Shown: piece after piece, positions 26,257 to 36,010 of the stretch
Layout: every line of letters begins with the position of its first letter
Numbering within the stretch: position 1 is the stretch's first letter
NCBI GenBank assembly: GCA_021432635.1
Contig: MU270027.1
Span: 682,001 to 746,000 of the forward strand
Reading direction: 5' to 3'
Length of the DNA stretch: 64,000 nucleotides
Source of the DNA: Thozetella sp. PMI_491
Lineage: Eukaryota; Ascomycota; Sordariomycetes; Chaetosphaeriales; Chaetosphaeriaceae
Made by a program: the position numbers and the translations under genes
Notes under the pieces: model-generated
What the model saw: only the letters and a program-made list of their open reading frames with translations
What the model was told of the DNA's origin: nothing
Databases searched by the model: none

Positions 26257-26323
<67 letters not shown>

Positions 26324-26324
26324 G
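26257..26324 (+). repeat. (TCTG)17 tetranucleotide microsatellite
   Basis: Seventeen perfect TCTG units, preceded by an imperfect TCTC/TCTG mix from about 26243. The frames running through it translate as Leu-Ser-Val-Cys repeats (Asp-Arg-Gln-Thr on the other strand). They are artefacts of the repeat and not genes. Confidence 0.98.
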
Positions 26325-29300
26325 CGCCTGCTTCACACCCCCCCTCCGCCCTCGCCTGAAAGCCTTCTTTTGGGCACCTCCAACCCGATGCCCAAAGCCA
26401 TGAGCCTGCATGTTTCTAATCGAGACCTCTACCGGTTTGGACTGGTCACATACGCAACCATGCCGTGCGCCTACTGGACGAGAAGGGATAGCCACGGCCA
26501 ATGCAGCCGCGCCGAGAGCATTCTCGCCTTCCATGTCTCGTTTTTGTGGGCCGAGACTATGCACGATGAATTTGAGTCTTGTCTGGCAAGCTTTAGAGGC
26601 TCATCAAGGTCCGATACCGCGTAGATGCCCAAAAAGGGACATGGCCACGAGAAGTGGTGCTGGATCGTTCACAGAGATGGGACGAAACGGCCCGTTGGGG
26701 ATGACGGAAACATAGTGTCATGACCCACAAGGAGGGAGGAGCCTCAGTGGGAACGAACGAAAGCGAGCAAGAGCCTTCCACGTCCTTAGCTACCTCAGGT
26801 GAGGGGTGTCGAGTGGATTGGGCCCGCGTAGGTAGGGATGACACCCTGGATGCTGGGACTTACGGCAACCGATCCCCGTCTGTTCTACACGATGAGGGGC
26901 TCTCCGTTCCATCTGATGCCTCCCCGACGTTGGGGTGGTTGCTTGTTCAAGCGGCAGAGATCAGATCTGCGTATGGACCGCACGGGCATGCTCTCTATAC
27001 ACAGGACAGCTGGCATGCCTCTCGTGGCCGCGTGGAGGTGGGCTATCCCCTGTCTAGAAAGAACGAACGAAGAGAAGAGGGGGGGGAAGGGTATTTCTTC
27101 TTTCTCTCCAAGCTGCAGCCTCTTCTGGGGTAACCAAGAGGGATCTCCCCGGTAGGGCCTCTTGCGTTTACCACCTATCGCAGCAGCCCTAATGCAGACC
27201 TGTCTTGGGCGGACGGCACGTCGCGGTAGCAGAGTCCGAATACGACCGTGCAGGAGTGCCGAAGATGCTAAATCCCGCGCACTCTGGCGTGGAGCAGCCA
27301 GGCTCTGCCCACCACCCACCGGCCGGGGGTGTCGCTAATACTACGAAGCCTGTACATACTGTACGACTAAGCAGGCGGCCCTCACCGTGCCTCGTGGCTG
27401 CTTCCGGTGTGTGCCCTCCCTCCCGTCTTCTCACCGAAATGGGATGCTTCTGGGCGGACAGGGGGGCCTCAGGACCATTCCCTTCGCGGTAAGCCTTGAG
27501 AGCTCGCTGGCAGCGGGACGAATGGGTGGGTGCTGCTGGTCCGTCTTGCGCAGATCCGACCAGGGCCGGCCGTGGCCGGGGTCCCGACGGGATCTGACAA
27601 GTTTGACAGCGGGCGAGAGGCAGTTTTCGCCTTAGGCGAGGCAGGGCGAGGCTCCCCGTCTCTATGCTAGACAAGGAAAAGCGCCTCCGTGTCTGCGGGC
27701 CAAGAGATCCTGGCAGTGTGGCAACCCCGGTCTCGCCAGCTCCACCGTAGGTGTACGGAGTAGTAGAGTGGGACGACTGCGTTGTGACGGCCCTCGAGCC
27801 CCAGGACAACAGTCGTTTATTCCGCACAACGGCGCGCTCGCGCGTCTGAGAGCACACCCCATAAAGGTGGAAATCAGTAGGAGAGACGTGGAGGAGGGGG
27901 GGGGGGAAGGGGTTCCAGGGAGTGTCAACAGAGCAGGCACAGTACAATGTAGTAGCACTTTGTAATAACTAGGGGAGCAGGGAAAAAAAAAAAAAAAAAG
28001 AAAGGCGAGACCGGGGGAGGGGTCGCGGAAGGGCTCTGGTACTTCGTACTATGTCGGCCTTCCGGCCGGAAACCGTTCCGTAGGGATCTCGCCGGTCGGC
28101 CCAAGAAAAAGAAAGGGCGACGTCGCTACGTGGGCCGTAGCGCTTGAGACGGTCGGCTGTGTCGTGGCGTCGACTAGACGAGATAAACCGTGTCGTTTGC
28201 AACGGCTGGCGTCGAGAAAGAAGCCAGACGTCAAAAGAAACGTCAACGCTATGACCATAGGGCTCAGAGACCGCAGCGCTGCACGCACGTACGGAGTGCC
28301 TAGTAGGCAGTAGTGGCAATAATCGCAAGCGTGTACTCGGTAGTAGCAATAGCAGGTAGTAATTAGTGCTATGGTAGCTGAGTGCTCGACCAAGATCCGT
28401 CTACCCTCGGCTTTGGCCCTCTGATCTCTGACATGGGAGGCCGGTGGACCCTCTGCAGCTGTCACCTTGGCAAACGAGCGAATCGCATCTGCCCGCGGAG
28501 GGAACTTGGGTTTCCTGAGGACTTTGTCCTATAGCACCTTCACACTAGACATACGGATGCCGTGCTGCTACGAATTGGGAGTCACCGTGGAGGGGGGGGG
28601 CGGATGGGGTTACAGGGTGTGAAACGAGTAGGGAAAACCCCGTAGCTCGATCGTGAACATCCCTGACATGCGTCTGGATCGGGAATGGTCCCAACTCTCG
28701 GCCTCTCCTTGTTTTCCTTCTTGCCCTCCTCGCCAAGGGGGTGGCCCCGTAATGCCGTCTTGACATCGACTGTGGAGTATTGCCGAGTAATCCTCCGTAC
28801 TATGTAGTTGTGCAGTGCATGCATAGGCAGCCTTGCCTCGCTATGCAAAGTTCAAGTTGAGAACAAACAAACATCAGACTTGATGGTCATAGAGGAGCAA
28901 TTCCTAAAGAGGGAGCGGCGACAAGTAGACTTGTGCAAACGGGAACCACGAGTGCTAGCATCTATTAGTCGCATCGAACTGCCCCTTTGAGGCACCTTGA
29001 CCAAAAAAAAAAACAACCAAAAAACCACCACCAACTGCTTTCGCAGGTTTAGTCCCTAGTCCCTCCAGGAGCCGGCCGTGGCTTCCCATCGACGGAAGCA
29101 CCACGATAGGATACCGCTCGCAACCCCCCCCTCCTCCCTGCGAGTTGTTTAGATATGCGACGCTCTGGCCACGACTTCTAAGCGAATCCGACCTGAGCGG
29201 GCGGCCCGGCTTCTAGGGCCGGCAGATGCCGCCTAACAAGAAGCTCCCACGCCGAGCCATTGACCGCCTTGGCTCTTCACCCTAAACAATCTCATACAGG

Positions 29301-30988
29301 TCTCCCTGTCCTATACCGTCAACTGCAACCGCATTTGCATTCCTTCTGCCAGTCTCAAGAGCTCGCACTAGCCACGGGGATTGGGATCGAATCCAGCGAT
29401 GCGATGCGAGTCTCGGGATTCAGAGACGAACGAGGAGGCTGTGCAGTCTCTGTCTTGTCGCGGGTCGTCTCATGGCCACAGTAACCCTTATATCGCCTGT
29501 GATATCGGACCTGCCACACCAAAGGAGATGGCATGCAGGGTCCAGGTGTGAATGGCTCCCGATCGGGAACATCGACCTTCCAAGATGGGCCAACGCCATG
29601 TGCAGTCCGTATGCGACTCCCATGTGCCCCCGACGCTCCGGGGCCATCTCGAGCGTGGAGAGCAAATTCAGAGAGGCACGCCGGGGCTGCTGCGTGGCAA
29701 TTGCGCACCCAGGGCATCTCAGACAAGGACGGCGTGTCAACCATACCCCGAGTGGCTGAGCCTACCTCCGTCCATCTCTCCATTCGACTGTCGCTTTCCC
29801 GGTTCTGCGTATCATGAAGCGCCCGTAGACCCTCGCCTTTTTGGAGGGCCGACACACAAGAGACACCAAGGCCGTGGCTGAGCACATCCATCAGTCACCG
29901 AGTGTTATACTCGCGTTATAGTCGTGTGGACACGCCCCTCCCCCTCCGCTCCCCAGTTTTTTGACAAATTGTCGAGACACGACGACAACATGTCAAAAAG
30001 GGAAGGGAAACTCAGAACCAAGGCGTTCGTGACAGGCCTGAACCTGGGATCGAAGCATCAAAGATCGACAACCAATCGCAACCACCCGCGTGCCTCGTCC
30101 TTTACAAGATGGGACGGAGCAATCGCCACCCTCCCCCCCTCCCCCTCCCCCTCCCCCTCTTCATCATCCGTGAGGCTCCGTACTTAGGAGTGACCCGCCA
30201 GGAGCTCGGTCAGGAACTCAGCCGGGAGCTTGCGAGGAGATCCCTGCCAGAGATCGGCTCCCATGCCTTGTCCAATGGGCCCCCTACAGACGTCAACGTC
30301 GGACGAGCGCTGGGATGGGCCTGGAGTCGGGGACTGCAGGTTTACTAGGTCGTGCATGTTGTTACAGTAGTAGAGGGCCAAAGCAGAAAGAAGTACCTAG
30401 CACGCTACTGCAGTGACGTCCCCGAAATTCATATCGTTCAACGTTGCAAGGTCGTAATGCCCCCTTTTGCCTGCAGCTTCTAGATGGTGAAGACTATTAG
30501 ACGCTCCTGGCCTACGAGACAGTACCTCGCCTGCGCCATTTCTTCTTCCTCCAGCTCCACTTGAAGAGTATTCTAGTTACGCGGCTACGCATAGCGGCAT
30601 GGTCTTCGGCGTAGCGCGTAGGGAAGCGGGCTGAACTCCAAGAGACCTCACGGCGATGCGGGGCCTTGAAGCTGCCTTGCTTCGGGCGTATGGAAGGAGG
30701 GCAGAGGCTAAAAGATGACATTAATTAGGATATCTAAGCCATGACGAGCTTACCAGCCTGTAGGCGGCTGGATGGCCCCAGCCAAAGCGACTTAGTTAGC
30801 CGCTAGCCACGACAAATACTACCTCTGTATAGTGATGGAGCGGGGAGCGTATATGAATACCATTCCATTAAGCTCCAAGCCGGCTTTGGCTGAATATTGA
30901 GGAGCAGACCCGAGTGTTCACATTGGTAGGCGTAGAGGCGTCCCGTCTGACACTCCGACCATCTCGTGACTTCGTCACAAGCGATCCA
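26325..30988. other. gene-free interval, downstream of the Zn2Cys6 gene
   Basis: No gene recognised. The longest frame (252 codons, 27189-27947, -) shows no known domain. The block contains an A17 run (27983-27999), a C/G-rich CCCCCT tract near 30130-30160 and a third copy of the 12-mer (as ACCAATCGCAAC, 30071-30082). It also has an inverted repeat at 29958-29999. Its last few hundred bases should be the 3' untranslated region of the Zn2Cys6 gene, which ends at 30989. Confidence 0.4.
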
Positions 30989-32808
30989 TTATTCCCCTGG
31001 GTGCCCAAGGAAGAATTCCTCCCTAAGTCGATCCACAAGGCCCCCAACACGCCAGGTTGACGAGCTTAGTCGGTCTAGACATGCAAGGATGCTTTTCTGT
31101 TGGTCTGGATGTGTCATGCGTCGCGCGGCTAGCCAGAACGCCGCGACCATACACGGGTCCCAGCGCTCGTGGTTGCTCGTGAGGGCGATGCCGCACACAC
31201 GTTGGGCATGCCAGAGAGACGACATATGTACTCGATCCTCCTCCGCCCGCCCAGCCTCGGCTGTGAACGGAAGGGGCTTCGGTCGATGAGTGAGCAGCAC
31301 ATACATGGCGATATGGTATATCATATTCGCGCAGGCGCCAGCATCGTCGACGAAGTACACGGTCGGGAACGTAGTCCCAGAGCCATTTCGCTCGATCAAG
31401 GCTTGAAGGTCGGCCGGTCGACGTACGTACCAATCGCGTGGGTCTGCCAACAGCGCCTTCCACTTCTCGTGCCGAGTTTCCCGGGGGAGAGCTGCGACAG
31501 GTTGTAATGGTTCAGGCTCGCCCGACCGGTCGGGCGGCTCAAAACAGAGACCCGTGACGTCGATGGAAATCGCGATACAGCGAAGGTATTCGTCCAGGTC
31601 TGCCGTCGTTGCGCGTGCTCCTGATGCGGCAGGTCGAAACTTTGCGACTGCTTCCGTGAGCACCGCGGAATCCACGGCGGGAGCAACCTCTTGAATCAGA
31701 GCGGCCGCCACCTCTGTTGCCCCGTTAGCCTCCGCCTGTCTCTCTTTGCACGGCTACAAACAGAGGGAAAGACAGTGTAAGCATGGAGACAGGTGGACAA
31801 CTTGCCGAGACGACTCAACAGGGTGGGAAAGGCAAGCCAGATTTTGCCGTGTTCCGCACTCTCGAAATCGTAAGGCTCGAAGTTTGGTCTCAGGCCAGTG
31901 GGCGAGAAGACGGGCTCCCAGGTCTCCGGTGCCGCCTCGACAAAGTTTTGAGCCTTCTGAAGAGCAAATGCCGTGACCAGCTGAAGGGCGGTATAATGGG
32001 CGACTTGTGGCAGCTGGCCCAGGGCATGGAGAGCCTGAGGCCCGCCTAGAGAGCTATCTGGTGTGACGGGTGAGGCGCCAGAGGCACTAGCCGACAGCCG
32101 CAGCACTGCGTCCAACACAGACGGTGAGGTTGTCCCAAGTCTAGGCACGAAACGACCAAACGTCTGGTCCCTATCACAGAGATCCAGCTTAGGAGAGGGA
32201 AGGAGGGGCGTGTTAGCCTGTCGCGGGCGTGCCAGAGATACGCATGGGGAGAGAGAGAGAGACAGCCTCACCCAAGGGGCAACATGGCCGCGGTAATACT
32301 GCAAAAGTGTGACAGTATCTGTAGGAAGGGGCGCCTTCGGCGGATCAGAAGACTCCAAGCCCCTGCTAGCGAGGGCCAAGGTCGGCCGGGGGGAGGCGTC
32401 GGGCGAGCCACTGCTGCGGGGAATGGGCGGAGCGCTTGGGGGTTGAACGAGGCCTACGCGAAGTGTCTCCCGGGGCTGTGTAGCACCCAATGGCTCCGGC
32501 TCATCCTCTGGCAAGGGCTGGGAGTCTTGGTGACGAAACGATAGACGCTTGACATACTCACACCGCGCCCCAGCATCGGCGCATCGTCGGCACTCGGGCT
32601 TGGTTTCGTCGCCTAAACACCCCCTCTGCGGGTTAGCGGAAGAGCCCTATCTACCTAACCTGCGTGTTGGCACTTATTGGCCTTGGCCTGACTAACATTT
32701 GCGACGCCTGGCCCGGCAGCGCTCACAGCCATTGCGAGTGCGTGTATGCCGCCCTTTCTGGCGGATCCTTTGGTCATCTCCCAAGGGTTCTTGTGTCTCT
32801 CCGCTCAT
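30989..32808 (-). CDS. Zn2Cys6 (GAL4-type) fungal transcription factor
   Basis: Minus strand, probably four exons: 32808-32697, 32612-32272, 32187-about 31802, and about 31739-30989, giving roughly 529 residues. Intron 1 falls inside the zinc cluster and joins RRRKC to GDETKPEC. The cluster is Cys28, 31, 38, 46, 49 and 56 (C-x2-C-x6-C-x7-C-x2-C-x6-C), after a basic RQKGRHTRTRNG. Intron 2 (GTGAGG donor, CCTAAG acceptor) restores HVAPWLDLCDRDQTF, a familiar start of the fungal regulatory domain. The C-terminal half carries the typical YHIAMYVLL and SSTWRVGGLVDRLREEFF features. The third intron is uncertain: the obvious TTTGTAG acceptor at 31754 does not keep frame with any GT donor nearby. A frame-preserving choice is donor at 31801 and acceptor at 31740; a GC-AG intron is another. 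It is a nuclear DNA-binding regulator, transcribed divergently from the dehydrogenase gene. Confidence 0.88.
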
Positions 32809-33403
32809 AGCGGTGAAGAGGGACTTGCCGTTTCGGATAGAGGCGGAGGCAGCGGGATGGAGGAAGAGGCATATGGGGCTAAGAAGGCTATCCGCTGTCC
32901 CTAGACCCCCGTTTGATATTCCATCCGCTCAGTATCTTACTTCGGGATCGCCCTATTAAAGAAATGCTGACTTATTGCGGCGCCGTGTGGATCAATTGTC
33001 AAGTTGGCGGGTGGATACTATTTCCTTTTGAAGAAATTTTATCCGTCTATCCGCCTATCCGCCTATCCACCTATCCGCTTGCCTAGAGGGAGCGACGGAT
33101 AGCCGCTTGCAAGAGCGCGGCTGCAAACACATATGGCGATACTTCATTCGCCATGAACAGGCACGTTTGTAATCATGGCTTGCTTCTACCCAATTTCTAA
33201 GCGATTGTATAAGCGATGGAGGCATAGACGTGATAGCTGTCGTTTACTCCCAAGTTCGCACACTAGGAGAAGGGGATTCCAGTGGCCGCTCCGCAAAGTA
33301 TAAGAAGGCCATGGCCGCTCATACTAGAAGACAGGCACTGAAGAATCGCATCCATATCCGAGGTAGCAGGCTTCCCAAGTCGACTCTAACCAGCAATCCA
33401 AAG
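32809..33403. promoter_or_regulatory. shared divergent promoter (Zn2Cys6 regulator / dehydrogenase)
   Basis: Only 595 bases separate the two divergent start codons. The interval contains an 8-bp tandem array with CCG triplets (33041-33080), the element CGGATAGCCG (33096-33105), and an 18-base word that recurs near 39.56 kb. Zn2Cys6 proteins bind CGG/CCG triplets, so this is a plausible control region for both genes. Binding itself is inference. Confidence 0.5.
33041..33080 (+). repeat. five-unit tandem octamer ATCCGCCT
   Basis: Five consecutive 8-bp units: ATCCGTCT, ATCCGCCT, ATCCGCCT, ATCCACCT and ATCCGCTT. Four of the five contain CCG. The sequence CCGCTTGC ends the array (33075-33082) and recurs at 33103-33110. 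Confidence 0.95.
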
Positions 33404-34638
33404 ATGCCTGCCGACCTGCCAACGACGACACAGGGGTGGACGCTCCGTGGGGTCGGCGAACAAAAAGGACTAGAGCTTCTCACTTGGAACACGTCGTTGC
33501 CGTTGCCAAAGCTCGGCCCAGGCGACGTACTGGTCAAGTTCCATGCTGCGTCGCTGAACTATCGCGATATTTCCGGTGAGTACAGAGAGCCCCCCCCCCC
33601 CCCNNNNNNNNNNNNNNNNNNNNNNNNNNNNNNNNNNNNNNNNNNNNNNNNNNNNNNNNNNNNNNNNNNNNNNNNNNNCCCCCCCTCCCGCTCCCTCTCG
33701 AGGAGCCAGGTTCCTGACTAGGTCCTCTCGAGCCAGTTACGAAGGGAACCTATTTCCTCACCCTCAAAGAGGGCTGCGTGCCCGGCGCCGATGGCGTGGG
33801 CGAGGTGCTCGCCGTAGGCGAGCGCGTGGTTCGGTTCCGCCCAGGTGACAAGGTAATGGCCTACCTATTCCAGACCGGCTACTACGGCGGCGCGAGCCCC
33901 GCGCTCGAGGCCGACAGCACTTCGCTCGGCGCCGCCGTCGACGGGACGTTTCGAGAGCATGGCGTGTTCGACCAGGAAGGTCTAGTCCACATGCCCGCGG
34001 CGCTTAGCTGGGAGCAGGGCGCCGCCATCATGGGCGCATATGCGACCGCCTGGAACTGCCTCACGGGCGGCGCCCACCCGCTCCGCGTCGGCGACTGCGT
34101 GCTAGTGCAAGGGTCCGGAGGTGTTAGTGTCGCGGCGCTCCAGCTCGCGGTGGCTGCCGGCGCTATAGTTATCGCTACGACATCGTCCGACGACAAGGCG
34201 GCGATGCTGAAGCAGCTAGGGGCCAGCCATGTAATCAACTACAAGCGCGAGACCGCATGGGGCGCGGCGGCCAAGAAGCTGTCCCCCGGGGGCCTGGGAT
34301 GCGCCCACGTCATCGACATCGTCGGCACCCCAGACTCGTTCCGGCAGTCGCTGGACGCGGTTGCCCGAGGCGGGGAGATCGATGTCGTCGGCTTCCTCGA
34401 GATGGGCTTTGAGGAGCCGGGGCCGAGCCTATTCGAGACGCTCCTTAGGGCCTGCACAGTCCGCGGGATCATGCTCGGGAGCCGGCAACAGCTTGAGGAG
34501 GTCAACGCTGCCCTCGCGGCAGGGGGAATCGTGCCAGTCGTCGACCGCAGGGTGTTTGAGCTGAGAGAGCTGCGGGAGGCCTATCAGTACATGACCGATC
34601 AGCGCCACTTTGGCAAGGTGGTAGTGAATATTGCTTAG
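33404..34638 (+). CDS. zinc-type/quinone-oxidoreductase-like medium-chain dehydrogenase (MDR)
   Basis: Two exons: 33404-33575 and 33722-34638, giving about 362 residues. The intron (donor GTGAGT, acceptor CTGACTAG) contains an assembly gap, so its length is uncertain, but the frame closes (TCC G|GT CCT). Exon 1 encodes the GroES-like start, with VLVKFHAASLNYRDIS. Exon 2 continues with CVPGADGVGEVLAVGERV and RPGDKV, then the Rossmann nucleotide-binding motif VQGSGGVSVAALQLA near residue 190 and LGASHVINYK. The family oxidises or reduces alcohols, enones or quinones with NAD(P)H; substrate cannot be inferred. The two zinc-ligand patterns of classical alcohol dehydrogenases are not evident, which favours the zinc-independent branch. 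The product is probably cytosolic. The start at 33404 is preferred because the upstream in-frame stretch looks non-coding. It is divergent from a Zn2Cys6 regulator, a common arrangement for locally controlled enzymes. Confidence 0.9.
33604..33678. other. assembly gap (75 N) inside an intron
   Basis: Unknown bases flanked by C runs (33591-33603 and 33679-33685). It falls in the single intron of the dehydrogenase gene and does not remove coding sequence in the model used here. Confidence 0.99.
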
Positions 34639-35016
34639 CGAATGTATAGGCGCAGCTGGCTCCAAATACAAGGTATCTATCATACAGTCTGGACCAATAG
34701 ATAGATATCGTTCTGGCCCATCTGGCTCAACTGGCTTCCATCCTTGGGCCAAATGATCCGGCGCAAGTTTCCTGCTACTGTTTTCGTGCATCTACATGTT
34801 GGGGCAGGCATGGCACAAATCTATATATATTATGAGCTTCGATCACTCCAGCTCCATGGGGCTGGTTAGACATCTTCGAGGGAGGGGGCTTTGATACTAA
34901 CGGCCCTGGCCATGCTACCAAAATGCGCATGGCATTGATATACTATTGGATCTCGCGTCTTGTATTACGGAAGTTAAGGATGTCCTTAGGTTGTCACTAC
35001 ATTCTGGGGGACCTAG
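34639..35016. other. 3'-3' intergenic region
   Basis: Between the convergent dehydrogenase gene (+) and the small-protein gene (-). It presumably holds both 3' untranslated regions. No other feature was recognised. Confidence 0.55.
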
Positions 35017-35388
35017 TTATTTTGACGCATTCCCGGCATTGCTCCAGAACTTCTTGTCTACCCTGTCGTCCGGCGCCTGGCTCGCACGGTCGTGCTTCTG
35101 CTCAAACTCCTTGTTGTGCTCATCCACCTCTCGCTGCTGCTCAGCGGTCAACCCACCTTCCCCGCCCGGGACCTGGGCATTGAGAATCTTGGGCTGCGGA
35201 GGGGGGTGGTCCGAAGCCGCGAGCGGCTTGCCACCGCCGGTGCGGCCCCGCGCATCCGCAGTGCTGGCTTTCTCGGCCTCGGATTGCGATGACATCGCCT
35301 TGGAGCGAGAGCCCATCACATAGCGGGCATGGGTCTGGAGGGTGCTGGTCAGCGCTGCTGGGCCGCGGCGCAGTAGATGGCGATGCAT
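35017..35388 (-). CDS. small conserved fungal protein, probably mitochondrial
   Basis: A single exon of 123 residues from the ATG at 35388. The N-terminus, MHRHLLRRGPAALTSTLQTH, is rich in Arg, Leu, Ala, Ser and Thr and lacks acidic residues, as expected for a mitochondrial presequence. The middle is polar and low in complexity. The C-terminal third (LTAEQQREVDEHNKEFEQKH, then VDKKFWS) is charged and looks like the conserved core; I recall similar short sordariomycete proteins of unknown function. No enzyme motif is visible. An in-frame extension 14 codons upstream exists but has no ATG. Function unknown; location is inferred from the presequence. Confidence 0.7.
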   Translation of the reverse strand: MHRHLLRRGPAALTSTLQTHARYVMGSRSKAMSSQSEAEKASTADARGRTGGGKPLAASDHPPPQPKILNAQVPGGEGGLTAEQQREVDEHNKEFEQKHDRASQAPDDRVDKKFWSNAGNASK

Positions 35389-36010
35389 CTTCAGACGAAG
35401 GCGCGGCGGGTTCGCGCTCGAGTGGTCCAAGCGGATCAGATAGACTAAAGATTGGAGGCAATAATGGGTTTTGAGGCCATGGGATTTTACGAATTGGTGG
35501 TTGTGCTAGCCCTTCTCCCGTGTTGAGTGGTCGCGAATCTGTGCAGGGCTTGTTGCGGATGATAAAGAATATCCCTCCGCCTCGGATCTTTCTATGATGT
35601 CATGGAAAAGGCGAAAGCCACATTCCACCCGGAGAGGACGCGTCGATCAAAGAGATCGAAATCTAGAAGACGGGAAGATGATAGCATAGACTAGAAAAAA
35701 ATATATTTCCATTATTAGTGCCAGAGGCAGCGAGCCACCCTCTGTCTGCAGGTTAGTAGCACCCGGCTGGGACTAAGACGATACTTCGGAATCGTCTTGC
35801 CGATGTGGATCACAGGAAGCCAACTAGCCAGTCTCCAAGTCTTTCGAGGTAGAGTGTATATTAGTCGAAAAGTAGTAGGCCAACGTATTAGTACACTATA
35901 ACAGCCTTGCCATTCTCTTTATGGTTTTTTTCTCTCCATTCCTTCTCCTTCCTTTCTCCGGTAATTACACCCCCCCATCATCTCGTCATCATTCATCACA
36001 TTGTCCCACT
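35389..36010. other. intergenic region
   Basis: Upstream of the small-protein gene and downstream of the metallophosphatase gene (both -). No gene is recognised. It is moderately AT-rich near 35690-35720 and 35890-35940. Confidence 0.5.

Noticed and set aside
27189..27947. 252-codon open frame on the minus strand
   Set aside because: Pro/Arg/Ser-rich with no domain or splice context; long stop-free runs are common by chance in GC-rich DNA.
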